DNA of 64,000 nt from Tricholoma matsutake (taxonomy: Eukaryota; Basidiomycota; Agaricomycetes; Agaricales; Tricholomataceae), in contig AP026549.1 of the NCBI GenBank assembly GCA_026075535.2, positions 7,874,001 to 7,938,000 on the forward strand, written 5' to 3'. Positions within the stretch are counted from its first letter, which is position 1; the number at the start of each line of letters is the position of its first letter. The translations under genes and the position numbers were made by a program. Below the pieces are notes generated by a model. That model worked only from the letters and a program-made list of their open reading frames with translations, did no database searches and had not been told where the DNA came from. Below are positions 10,190 through 21,061 of the stretch, piece by piece.

Positions 10190-13100
10190 GGTATTTCAAA
10201 AAGCTGCAAAGCCCAAGATATTATACTCATCCTCACCTCCCTCCTCTCCATCCAGATCCAACTCAACCAAACTCTCATCGGACTCGTCTGATTCTTCCTC
10301 CTCATCTTCCTCGTCTTCCTCATCTTCCTCATCTTCCTCATCTTCCTCATCTTCCTTGTCTTCCTTGTCTTCCTTGTCTTCCTCATCTTCCTTGTCTTCC
10401 TCATCTTCCTCATCTTCCTTGTCTTCCTCCTGCTCATCATTCTCCCCTAATCCTTCTACATCCTCAGCATCCAGATCCTCATTCATTTGGTCAGCAGTGG
10501 AAAGTGGCTGCTCCTTGTTTTGTAAACCAGCAATTCATTTGAGCATCCCCTTGTGTCCAATCCCCCCCCCTTGGAAATGCATGAACTTATCACAATCAAC
10601 AAACCTAGACCCAAATCAGATAGATCTCAGTCAAGAACAAAAACATACATGTTAACATAGAAGTATTGCCAGTATTGATCCTCATCCTTCAGTGGGCATG
10701 CAATCAAGGGTCCAAGAAGTCCAGCCATCTTTCCATGGGAAGATGCAGGAATGAGGTGTACACCCCGTATGACCTCTGCAGGATCAATAAAGCCGAATGC
10801 ACCACTAGCCTGTGTGGAATCATCAAGATTGATGAGGTCATCCAGCACAAACCCCACTCGATGTATACAATGCCCTATTGACCCCGTGTTGTAGTTGGCA
10901 TCTTGGCCAAGCCAACGTACCCACAGGAACTCCAATACCTGGACATCAGATGAAACTGCATTTGGGTGATCATGACAGACCTCTGTGTGGTATTTCTCAA
11001 GCACCCATGCATACCAATATGGATGAGGGTCTGAATCATCATGATCTTCACCTGAGAGAAGCATAATATTGGTCTGATTCAGGGTGTGTCTGAGCATTGA
11101 TTGAATCTCATGTGCGCCGCATATTGTAAGTCATATAATTCACATGGAGAACCTTGTGGTTGTAAATTGGTTGTTGACAATTTTGACTTTCACTAGCTCA
11201 ATATCTGAGTAGATATGGTCATCACTGAAAGGCTGGTTGAGTAGATGTCCTAAGAGATGTGATTTGAGGTCAAGAATAAATGTCTACTTGAGATCAGCAT
11301 GGTGCAAGCTGAAGGAGGGGAAATGCATACCCTGGTCGCTAGATCATCAGAGCACTCATCTGTCCATCGCAAAATATTTACAGGATGTCGACAAGACACA
11401 GACATGTGGTGGTGTTTTCCAGGTGACATTGAGGGCAAGGGCTCACTTGCATCAACTGGTACCACAATCTCCTCCAAGTGTCAGCATGGTCCTGCTCCCT
11501 CACTGCTTGTTGTGCCTGCTCTCAAATCTTTTGCAAAATTTGCTGCCACTGGTGGTGTTTGCTTATTTGTCAGGTAAACATGAACCTTTTATTTGTTTTT
11601 GCATAGAAACACTTGATGTGGCGGTGTTCAAGCTCACCCTGCAATCTTCACTCAATGGTAAAAATGATCAACAGGTAAAATAACTGACCACTTGAGTTGA
11701 ATAATTGTCCGTCAGTCCATACAACCAGATATTTGCAACATAATCACCTAGAGCATGAAGTTTGTATATATACATGTTGAAGCACCCACGTGCTGAACTC
11801 AGTTTGTCAGATGTTGCCATTGCCTTTCCCTTTCCCTTTGCACTCGCATTGGCCATATGGTGTACTCATGCAGCTTCCTCCCTTGGCAGCTCTTTTGTAG
11901 CGCAACATGAACATATGACCTTGACAAACTGCCGAAGTGATGCCCCAAGCGCTCACATTGTTTTCACCAAGGCCTCAAGTGTAGAACTAGTGTGAAGCCA
12001 GAGTTTGGCGTAAGTGTGCCAGGTACACAAGATGAAGAGCATTTTTGCAATCAGGATATTGTGGTGTTGGTTTGGAAGTAGGTTCTCGAATACTGGAATT
12101 GAACACTAGGATGAAATTATCACACCATTATTTATTAAAATACAATAAAAAACATACCTGCAATAAATCCTCAAAATCTCTTGCAGCCAGTTTCTTCATT
12201 GCAGATGCATTGGAACTGAACTGCCAGATTGAAGTCCCAAATGTAGGAATTTGTCAATACCTAAAGCCCTTATCAATGTGTGACTCTGAGAAATCTTGAT
12301 TGTGCTAACTGTGAATTTAATTCTTGAATAAGATTGTCACCCACTGCATAGAGAATTTGAATCAAATGTTTGAAAATGTTTTTCCAGACCCCAAGTTCAA
12401 ATTCATGAAGCAAGTCAGGAACAAACATTGAAAAAAATTGAACCCAAAGCTTTGTAGTCGCTTGGAGAATGCATTCTAGTCAAAAGTTATTTAAGTGAAT
12501 CTATCAACACATTTCACTCACATGAGTCAGCACTTCAGATCTTTCTTTAAGAATGTTCTCCACTTGAGTACTTGTGATGCCTGCCCCCTTCTCAAAGATA
12601 ACCTTGCATGCTGCATCAATCCGGGCAATCTGCAAAAGTGTGTCAGTCTGTTCATGATCCCAACGTTGCTGATCGACAGTTGTTCCAAGACCACTGACAT
12701 GGACCTTCATTGTGGACAGAGACATCACCCCAGATTTCAGATTGTTGCCAGAAGAACTCTGATGACATTAGATAAATTGAACATAGCACACTGTAATTAA
12801 AAACCCACTTTTCCAGATAATCTGCAGAATACATGAAGAACTGAGGATAATATCACCGTAAGATGCCATCAGGGCACTTGATCACAATCCCATGTTCATA
12901 GGCTTCCATGAACTCATTGTTAAGGATTAATTCCCAGATTGCATGCATTAGCTCCCATTTCAAGTGTGTAAGGGTTGCCTGAGATGCAGTAGTACCAAAG
13001 TTTTCCTTGTAGAAATCCTGAATCGTATCGGGGAGCTATAAAAAGAGTCAGATAGATCAGAAAAATACAAGAGCTGGTCATACTGAGGGAATGTAAGCAA

Positions 13101-14377
13101 GGTGATGTGCAGCAAATTGGGATGGTTTCACATGCTGGTACTTTGACTGGTTCCCAAGAAAGAGATAAATCGGCCATAGTGATGCTTGCCCAAAATTTGC
13201 CAGATGTGTCAAATCAGACCATACCATAATTGCAGCAATGACCCACTCAAGATCACAACCCATTTCACTTGGTTGTTGCTGCAGCTTTTCATGCTCCTGT
13301 AAGAAAGCATCCTAGTTGTACAGATCCGTCATGACTCACTCTGGCTCACTATCAGGAGTAGGTTTCCAGAAAAGATGAAATGGCATCAAATGATAAAATT
13401 GCACCTTTGTATCCTTGAATGCAGTGCAAATGACCTCCAACAGGTCGTGATGCCGAACACCAGGTATCTCAAATGTCAGAGCAGTGGCTTCCTTGATCTT
13501 TTGCTTATCAACAGGTAAATGAATCTTCACAGAAGATTCCCTCCAACCAGCCTCTCCTGAAAAATGCAGCTTCATCCTCCATTGTATCAAGGCGGTGCAG
13601 CTCTCGAGATCACTGACATCAAAGTCATCCTGAACAAGGACCTCCTTAACGAGATGGTCCAGCTCTGCAATGGACTTTTGGTTCGAACCAGAATAGAACC
13701 AGTTCATCAGCCAGCACACTGTTGTGTTGAGAAATGGATGGTAAATGTTCTCGGTGGCAGCATTAAACATTGCACCCATGCCAGTCCACCAGTGTTGTCC
13801 AGACTCCGTTGATGGTTTTCCAGGAATGTCATATATGTCATCTAGATCTTGATCAGCCTCAGGATCAGTAGTAGGGACAGTAATGTATTTGTGATATAAT
13901 CTGAAGTTATCACATTCCTGTATGTACCGAAGGGGAAGGGGATGGGGATGGGGAGTGAGTGCCAGCAGGTGGGGTAGGATCTTGCACAGGTTTGGGAACA
14001 TAGGGGACAGCTGTGTGGGATGATGGTACAAAATCCTCAAAGCAATTTGGCAGGAACCTGCAATGACCAGACCAGATTGGTGGCACCTCTGGACAACTTT
14101 GAGTTGCTGTTGGGGTAGGAGGGTCAATCTGAGGCTCCTCAACATCCATAGGGATTTCTTCAACCTGTACAGAGTCATTAGATCCTAACTGCAGTACTCA
14201 GAACTTATTACTCACCTCGACTGGCACCAGATTTTTCTCTGCCTTCCTACATTTTACAACCTCCTCTCACTTCCCAACAAGATCCAAGGTCCACTTGTGT
14301 GCTGCTTGACAGTTAGAACAGTGCTTCCCTAGAGTACCATCATCTCGGAAAGTATGCCCACAGGCACAGTAGACCAT
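10190..14377 (-). pseudogene. Plavaka-type (CACTA superfamily) transposase, decayed
   Basis: The reading starts at the ATG at 14377 with a zinc-finger-like segment (YCACGHTFRDDGTLGKHC). It continues through the Plavaka-like core at 13910-13336: MNWFYSGSNQKSIAELDHLV, KIHLPVDKQKIKEATALTFE, PFHLFWKP. Then follow a domain near 13250-12900 (DLEWVIAAIMVWSDLTHLA, FGQASLWPIYLFLGNQSKY) and MFVPDLLHEFELGVWK (about 12400). The C-terminal part at 11097-10630 has LEFLWVRWL, GAFGFIDPAEVIRGVHLIPA and YWQYFYVNMYVF, ending in an acidic tail. Introns are likely, but an early TGA and several frameshifts (for example near 13915) indicate a pseudogene. Plavaka transposases are large and end in this same LEFLWVRW module, so the order of segments supports one gene. 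Confidence 0.8.
10290..10440 (-). repeat. Acidic low-complexity repeat (Glu/Asp/Lys)
   Basis: A TCTTCC-based repeat on the plus strand encodes runs of EDEED and EDKED on the minus strand. It forms the acidic tail of the transposase gene. Confidence 0.85.
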
Positions 14378-14382
14378 GTTGA

Positions 14383-14470
14383 TTGTTGACAGTCAGTTAC
14401 TTGATTGTTGATGGTCAGTTACTTGATTGTCGATGGTCTATTTGATTGTTGATCATCGGCTACTTGATCA
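14383..14470. repeat. Tandem repeat of about 22 nt before the transposase start
   Basis: About four imperfect copies of GTTACTTGATTGTTGATGGT lie directly upstream, in the minus direction, of the start codon at 14377. Confidence 0.75.
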
Positions 14471-15544
14471 ATCAACTCAAATAATCAAACACATGAGGCA
14501 CATCTTAAAGGAATTGCAGGTTGCATCATCTCTTTCTTTCTTCCCACTACTTCTCCCCCTTATGCCATCCTCATTGTCTCATTCTATTCCATCCTCCAGA
14601 TCCAAGTCATCCTCGCAATCCTTGTCTCACAATACAAACAGCAAGAAATGGAAGAGTGCTGCTGATAAAGATAAAGGTAGTAAAAAGCACCAAAAGTAAG
14701 TATTGTCTCATTCCATTCTTGCTTGTACATTAATTACTGTTAGGCTGGATGAACACAAGGACTCCTTCATGCATTACAAGGATTTTGCAAGGTGGATCAT
14801 TTGCTGTTTGTATCCTGGTACACCGTTCTGGATGTTGGACTCAAGGCAGATGCTGAGGATTATGATGATGATGATCAGTATGTATTGTGTCATCAATATA
14901 TTTGTCTTACTCACCCTTTCATTCCAGGTTCATGGAACAATACCAGATCAAACTGGACATTTACTGCCAACTACACAAGAAATACCCATAATTCGCAAAC
15001 AATATCAAGAAAATGAAGAGGAAGGCCAAGTATGAGAAGGAAATGATTAGTCTGGTATGCATTCCATTGTGTTTTGATCATAATTTCACGCTTATAGTCA
15101 CATCTCAGCAGTTAAGAAACACATCACGAGGAGCATGCTCAGATGATTCCAACTAGTGTTGCCATGGCTTGAGCCACATTTTTTGCTATCTTGGGAAATA
15201 AATTACGTAAAATCACTAAAATATTTGAGGAGCTAGATCCTATCAAAAGCCGAGGGGTCTCCTGCCAATTTTAAGCCACCAGAATATCTCAGTACTTTAC
15301 ACTCCCCCCCCCAGTCCGAGTGGACTCTGCTCAGACACACTTGGACACTCAGACTGTCCTCAGACTTCACTTGGACTCTGCTCAGACTCTGCTCGGACAC
15401 TCAGACTTCACTCAGACTGCACTCAGACTTTGCTCAGACTTTGCTCAGACAACATCAATTGTGCATTTACTTACACCTTTAAAGTACTGTCCAAGTTCCA
15501 GACTTACAGAAATTCTTATCAGTCTCACAAAATGATGTGTGCAC

Positions 15545-15625
15545 AGCAGGAATTGAACCAACAGACTTCTGGACTAGCAATCACATGATGACCAAACATG
15601 CACACTCTACCACTTAAGCCAAGTA
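15545..15625 (-). other. tRNA-like sequence (A and B box)
   Basis: Read on the minus strand it contains TTGGCTTAAGTGGTAGAG, like an A box, and about 50 nt later GTTGGTTCAATTCC, like a B box. I could not fold a complete cloverleaf by eye. It may be a SINE-type RNA polymerase III promoter or a tRNA relic. Confidence 0.35.
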
Positions 15626-15925
15626 GTCATTTAAAGTCACATACATTATATCTATTTATTACTGAAATCTAATTTTTATATATATATCATGAATAGATTA
15701 TTAAATTGACCCCCTCACATCTGTGCAAGGGGTAATTAATATGTGTAATACTAGGCCCTCCCCTCACAAGCTCGAGGGGAGGGGGCTGTAACTATCAATA
15801 ATAAAAATAAATTAAAAACACCCACCACAAGCAACTGTTGCTCATGGCAGCGTTCATCTCTCCCCAGATCATCCCCTGGCCATCTCGCTCTCCTGTCCCC
15901 ATTCTTCTCCCCCCCAAACCACCCC

Positions 15926-15941
15926 ATGAGCAGATGCTCAT
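15926..15941. repeat. Stem-loop ATGAGC-AGAT-GCTCAT
   Basis: This is a perfect 6-bp stem of the dispersed hairpin family. Confidence 0.8.
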
Positions 15942-16056
15942 AGGCGTGGGGTGGGTGTCATTGTGGGTGTCCCCACTCATCATTGTCTCCCTTCCCTCTC
16001 GTCTCCCTTCCCCCTTGTCTCCCTTCCCCCTCATCTCTTCACCCTCACCTTCCACC

Positions 16057-16076
16057 CTGCAAGCAGGGGCTTGCAG
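16057..16076. repeat. Stem-loop CTGCAAGC-AGGG-GCTTGCAG
   Basis: This is a perfect 8-bp stem with the same stem as the copy at 4959. Confidence 0.85.
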
Positions 16077-16130
16077 CAGTGGTGGTGGTGGTGTCCCCCT
16101 GTCGTCGTCATTGTCAGTAGTAGTTTTTAC

Positions 16131-16188
16131 CTAAAAAAAGTTGGTTAGCATCAAAAAATGAAATGAGAAAAGGAAAAAAAAAACTTAC
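16131..16188 (-). other. Intron-like sequence
   Basis: Read on the minus strand it starts GTAAGT, has GATGCTAACC, then a T run, and ends TTTTTAG (58 nt). The preceding block reads through a CCCAAG..CTTGGG inverted repeat. Confidence 0.6.
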
Positions 16189-16358
16189 CTGGGACCCAAG
16201 AGACATTGACATCTCTTGGGCCTTTTTTGTCTCCCTATCGGTACCTGCACTCTCATACCCCCCATCCACCCCATGAGCAGTTGCCTGCAGCAGTTATGGG
16301 GGGTGCTGGCTGTCATTGGGGTCTCCCCTAATTGTTGTCATTCCACCCATCGTCCACC

Positions 16359-16378
16359 CTACGAGCAGTGGCTTGTAG
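16359..16378. repeat. Stem-loop CTACGAGC-AGTG-GCTTGTAG
   Basis: This is an 8-bp stem with one G-T pair. It is a covarying member of the dispersed hairpin family. Confidence 0.8.
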
Positions 16379-16421
16379 GGCTGGGGCAAGTGGTGTCATC
16401 GTTAGCAGCCACTCTCCCCCA

Positions 16422-16439
16422 TGCGAGCAGTTGCTCGCA
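16422..16439. repeat. Stem-loop TGCGAGC-AGTT-GCTCGCA
   Basis: This is a perfect 7-bp stem of the dispersed hairpin family. Confidence 0.85.
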
Positions 16440-16529
16440 CTGGCAGGGGCAGGTGCTGGGTCGTGGTCTTGTCATTGTTCCTTGTTTGGTGGTTTTTGGG
16501 TCATTGTGCTGCTACAGTATACATATAAC

Positions 16530-16595
16530 CTATAATTAATGAAAAAATGTGTTAGCTTAAAGAAAACATGAGAAAAGAAAAAAGAAAAAACTCAC
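16530..16595 (-). other. Intron-like sequence
   Basis: Read on the minus strand it starts GTGAGT, has AAGCTAACAC, and ends AATTATAG (66 nt). It follows a GGGCCCAAA..TTTGGGCCC inverted repeat. Confidence 0.6.
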
Positions 16596-16849
16596 CTGGG
16601 GCCCAAACAATGATAGAGTCATTTGGGCCCATTTCATTGTGTGCTGGCATGGGGCCCATGGCTGTGGGGTGTTCAGGGGGCAGTGGTGGCAGCAGGACGC
16701 AGGAGGGAGGCATCATCATTGAGTGGTGGTGGTGGTGGTGGTTGGTGATGATCGATGATGAGCTGGCATCATCATTGGTGACACGGCTGTGTTGATTTGT
16801 CATCACAGCTGGGGCAGTACATAGAGAGATAAAACTATCTACCTATAAT

Positions 16850-16930
16850 GATACTTTAGTCTAACAGTTATATTGTTGCCTTAAATATACTTTATCATGT
16901 GACTATGAGAGTTCAATCCCTGTGGTAGCC
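16850..16930 (+). other. tRNA-like sequence, mirror of 15545-15625
   Basis: A B-box-like GAGTTCAATCCC is preceded by a region resembling TAGTCTAACAG. It is in opposite orientation to the tRNA-like sequence at the other end of the same element. Confidence 0.3.
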
Positions 16931-18286
16931 ACTGATTTTTCAGTCAATTATATAAGCAACTCGGACAGTCCTAGGACTGTATGAGTGCTGGTCCACTTGG
17001 ACTCCGCTCGGATGCTCAGACAGTCTGAGGACTCAGCTCAGACTGGACATCTAGTTTGGCAGGACTTTCAGCCAAAGAAGTCCAAGCAAAGTCCAAGCAA
17101 AGTCCTCGGACAGTCTGAGTGTCTGAGTGGAGTCTGCTCGGATTGGGGGCGGGAGTGTAAAGACCTTGAATATCTCAGGAACTGCTTCTCTGATCGCTTA
17201 GAATTGGCAGGAGACCCCTTGGCTTTTGATGGGATCTAGCTCCTCAAATATTTTAATGATTTTACATAATTTATTTCCCAAGATAGCAAAAAATGCAGCT
17301 CGAGCCATGGCAACACTAATTCCAACAGCTTACTATCAGATGGCCTGGAATATGTCAGCGCAAAGTGTGGGCCACTCGATCCAGCAATCCCTGCCCGACA
17401 GCCCAAGGCTGATGTTTGAGGTTTCAACCATCCCATGGTCGCCTGACTTCTCTGCCCTATCAACTTTCTGGCATCATTTGATGAAGATCCATAAAGGTGT
17501 GGCATCTCACTCATTCACCTTCATGCTGACTATGTTTACAGGTTTTGCAACAAATTGGTGAATGGCTCAATAAAAATCCATAGCACAGACTTTCCAGTGT
17601 GCCTCTATGACAAAGCACTGATTGACAAAGAAGACCCTAGTTCCAGCCTCATGCGAAGCAATCTCTTAGTTGCAGTACATTTTTCAATTTTTGTTATTAC
17701 TTAACTACGACATTAATTTCTCTTCTAGTTTTTCAAACACATTTTCATTGGGCCATCAACTGCTCTGAAGGATGGGCTGGGTGGCAGCAAAGTGAAGAGG
17801 GGTCAGGCCCAAAGAAACAACATGAAGAAACCTACAGCAGGTTCAATCACTTATGCTGCAACCCAGGTAGGTTCTCTGTTAGTGTAGGATACCTCACTAA
17901 TGATGTTTTCATGTAGCTCCAATGGTGTGTCAGTGCCTCAGATGACTGGCATCTTGGAGATGGAAATTGGAGCCCTGAGGAGTTTTATGGCACTCTGATG
18001 TGAGCATTTGGGATCGATATCTGCCTCAAGGATGATGGTGAGGGTGACGATGATGAAGGCAAAGATGAAGATGAAAACAATGAGGAGGAGATGAGACAGT
18101 GGACAAAGGGAACCATTGCATGGTTCACTATGTGCATTCATCACCACTTTCTCATCGTTTTGCACTGATACTCTTTCTAGGCAAGTATTTGACAATAAAT
18201 CAGCTATGGATCCTACTGCCCCTGTCTGCAGTTCGACCCTTGATGCACTCCTGGTGAAGCACAAGGCACAAAAAGCACATTGGTAA

Positions 18287-19004
18287 GCTACACTGTACTG
18301 AATAATACAGTCTATCAAATGTACACATTGTATCAAATGATATGGTTCAGTGGATGCTGTCAAACATACTGTATATAACTGTACCTATATCTATTGTAAC
18401 CGATGGAATGCATTAGAGAGCATTCTGTGTTACACAAGCTGCTATTTATGCACATATGGTGCATTGAACACATGGAAACCCCCATTGTCACATCAGCTAT
18501 TGGCAATGGCAAATGGCAATGGCAGTGGCAATGGCAGTCAGGTGACCGACGTGAACCCTGGTCTCGTGTTGTTCCATTTTATATTATTTAAATTGAGCTA
18601 GGTCATGAATTGATGACACCTTTAATTATTAAATCCACATTGGCAGTGGCAGCAGCATTGGCACTGATAGCAGTAGTTGGACAGGGACCTGGACCTCACT
18701 ATGTGGGCCATCTCATCAGAACTATCCAGCCAAGGATACATTGCATCATTCAATGTGAAGGTGCATTAATTCACTTATATGTGAGTCCTTCACTATGGCA
18801 TTGCATTGGAAGCGGCAGTGGGATCAGTATCAGCATTGGCATTGGCAGTCCAATGCAGCATGATTTTGGCCTCACAAATGACATCCCATGGATGGGGAAG
18901 AAATTGAGCGGTTTTTACACCATGATTGGTACAGACCAAACCATCAACAATAGTATTACACATTGTAAGTCACAAAACAGTACTATATATATATGAAGAG
19001 TGCA
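18287..19004. other. Gene-free stretch with GGCATT/GGCAGT runs
   Basis: No gene was seen. Runs such as GGCAATGGCAGTGGCAATGG (about 18514) and ATTGGCATTGGCAGT (about 18834) occur. The same hexamer type appears inside several neighbouring genes. Confidence 0.6.
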
Positions 19005-20819
19005 TCATGAGTCAGTATCCATCATTTCATCAGAGCCAGACAACCAAGTAACATCAACATAGCTGAAGTCCGCAGGACTATAGAGATCAGAACGTGGGAC
19101 TGTGATGCAAGAAGGAGTGGGGAAGTCTATCTGAGAGCTAGTAGGGGACATGGTATGAGAGAGATTGGAGTCAACATCAGGCACCTCAGCATTGGACGCA
19201 GCATCATCCTCACTGTTAGATTCATGGGTGGAATCAGTCTCTGAAGACAAAAAGAAAACATCTGCTGCATCAGACACAGTGGGAACTGCTGTTGGAATGG
19301 AAATTGTGGGGCCAGATTCTGAAGAGGTGGTGTCAGCAAGGTAGAAGGCAGTGGCATCAAAGCCAGTTAGGGATTGTGCTAAGATACCAGAAGCAGGAGG
19401 GGACAGATCTTCATCGCTCTGCCATGCCATGGCTGCCTCAAAGGCAGTTGGCTGGTCAGCACAAGGTGAATCATCTTCACTATCCCATGCTATAGCAGTC
19501 TGAGAGGCTGTGGGCAGTGGGTGATCAGCCATGGCAGTGTCCTCCCTATCACCATCATCACCATCACCATCACTGTCCTCATCACCATCGCTTTCACTGT
19601 CCTCATTGTCATTGTCAATGGCATCAGCATCAGCAATGGCATTGCCCACCTCCTGATCATCTTCATCACCATCACCATCTTCACTATCCCATGCCATAGC
19701 AGCCTGAGAGGCTGTGGGCACACTGAGTGGGTGATCAGCTGCAGCATCATCCTCCCCATCACCATTGTCATCACTGTCATTGGGAGTGCCATCAACATTA
19801 GCATAGGTGTGGCCCTCACCCTTGCCCGCATTGGCAATGGCCATGGCAATGGCATTGGCAAATGGCTCATTCGACTCAGTGTCTGTAAAATAAAGGGCAG
19901 CGTCAAGGCCAGTTACATTGGGTGGTGGACTGTAGTTGGCAGAGGCAGCTGTTGGGATGCTTGCCATGATTGAATTCTCCTTGTTGTTGGCACCATCAGG
20001 CAGAGAGTATGTGTACCCAGAGTTCAGTGTTTTTACCTTGCCCATGGTTGTCTGGTTGGATCCCAAAACATCCTTCTCTGTGAGGTCAACACCCCAAGTC
20101 CACTTGTGGGACACGGCAGGAAGAGACTGAAGCCGCTTGAGTTCAGCCTTCACGTGTGCTGCGATATGGTTTGACTGTCTTGTTACTGATGCCTTTGAGG
20201 AGGCCGCCAGTGCCATAGCCACTGCCGATGCTAGTGTTTGAGCCTGAAGCTCCTTGAGCAGGGCAAGCTCATGAAGCCGATGGAACCCTGCTGTGTGCCT
20301 TGTATTTGCATTTAATGCAGCGTCAGTGGAGGATTCGCAACCATTGATGAAGTTATGCATGCTGCATAGTTTGGCTAAACTATCTTGCCCAAGACCCTGG
20401 AGATTGAGACATGATTGGCAATCAGGCTGACTCGGTGGCACCTGGCTACCAGGATGAGATGAGTCAGTGATGGGTGCTGGAACATATTGCCAATGGGTAT
20501 TGAGGCACTTGTCCAGGGTGGCAATGCCCAAAATGCGCTCGGGTCCTGGCTCCTGGTAGTGTCTCCACCAATCGCATGCATATGAATCCACAAGTCAGAT
20601 GGGTGCCTCAGTTGCCACACCATCATCCAATGCAGCCAAGAGAGACAGATGGAATCCGAGCGGCAAATGTTCAATATTGATGTTGGCCAGACTGTCAGCC
20701 AAGGACCAAAGCAGGATTGGCACCTCGATCATAAGGCCAATGGTATTGCCGATGCTGATCCAGGACATGACATACATCTGTGATATATAATTACAAGGAT
20801 CCCTATGTTTGGGCAACAT
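19005..20819 (-). CDS. Uncharacterised protein with acidic low-complexity tail
   Basis: A 528-codon open frame (20591-19005) follows another frame at 20819-20595 (ISIGNTIGLMIEVPILLWSL). The first half has a compositionally normal region (CDWWRHYQEPGPERILGIAT, CQSCLNLQGLGQDSLAKLC). Residues about 240-480 are Ala/Asp/Glu/Ser-rich, with repeats such as NAIADADAID and DSESDGDEDSDGDGDD encoded by GGCATT- and GATGGTGA-type repeats. The first part could be the C-terminal neighbour or remnant of the adjoining KDZ-type unit, since it lies 240 bp downstream on the same strand. I do not recognise a family. The absence of stops over 528 codons argues for real or recent coding. Confidence 0.5.
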
Positions 20820-21061
20820 CTTACAAGCTCATTATACAAACATTTTTGCATCCATTGTTGTTTTATCAGATTGAATTGTTCAATCTCCAGCAATACCCGC
20901 CAGAATTGTGACTCTGCATACCAGATGACCTTCTGTGTCTGATTTTGCAGGGCACCTTTTGGGCCTGATTGTAATGAAAAGGGGTTGAAGATAGCGAGCA
21001 ATTTGTTGGACATACTGATCATGGTTGGTTATCAAGATAATCTAGATTACATAATGGATAG

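Larger units (their letters stand above)
15154..17318. mobile_element. Non-autonomous hAT-like element, long inverted ends, 8-bp TSD
   Basis: The element is flanked by ATTCCAAC at 15146-15153 and 17319-17326. It begins TAGTGTTGCCATGGCT and ends with its near complement. The inverted ends extend about 190 bp, from 15154-15345 against 17130-17318, with roughly nine in ten bases matching by eye. Inward come CTCGGACT/CAGACT-rich short repeats on both sides, then a tRNA-like sequence on each side in inverted orientation, then the hairpin/intron core (about 15790-16800). No transposase frame exists. TSD length and the TAGTG end fit hAT. Confidence 0.88.
14562..18286 (+). pseudogene. DUF6698-like fungal gene, split by a transposon
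   Basis: The 5' part (14562-15153) encodes a Ser-rich, basic N-terminus (MPSSLSHSIPSSRSKSS, then SKKWKSAADKDKGSKKHQK) and HYKDFARWIICCLYPGTPFW. After the insertion at 15154-17318 the reading resumes at 17327, with IHSTDFPVCLYDKALIDKED, IFIGPSTALKDGLGGSK, ITYAATQ, LQWCVSASDDWHLGDG and EEFYGTLM, and it stops at 18286. The order (FxGPS..AL, I.YAA.Q, CxSASxxW, FY..L) resembles the uncharacterised fungal family DUF6698, often found among transposons. Internal stops, for example after EEFYGTLM, and the insertion show it is not functional. The family name is my recognition from memory. Confidence 0.6.

Noticed and set aside
10048..10655. Arg/Lys/Met and Ser-run frames over the TCTTCC repeat
   Set aside because: They are alternative frames of the hexamer repeat; the acidic minus frame continues the transposase.
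4140..16440. Hairpins as bacterial terminators or attC-like sites
   Set aside because: The setting is fungal, there is no T-tract after the stems, and the copies lie between intron-like sequences in transposons.
19490..19973. Met/Leu/Pro-rich and Ile/Thr-rich frames on both strands
   Set aside because: They are shadow frames of the 528-codon minus frame over short repeats.
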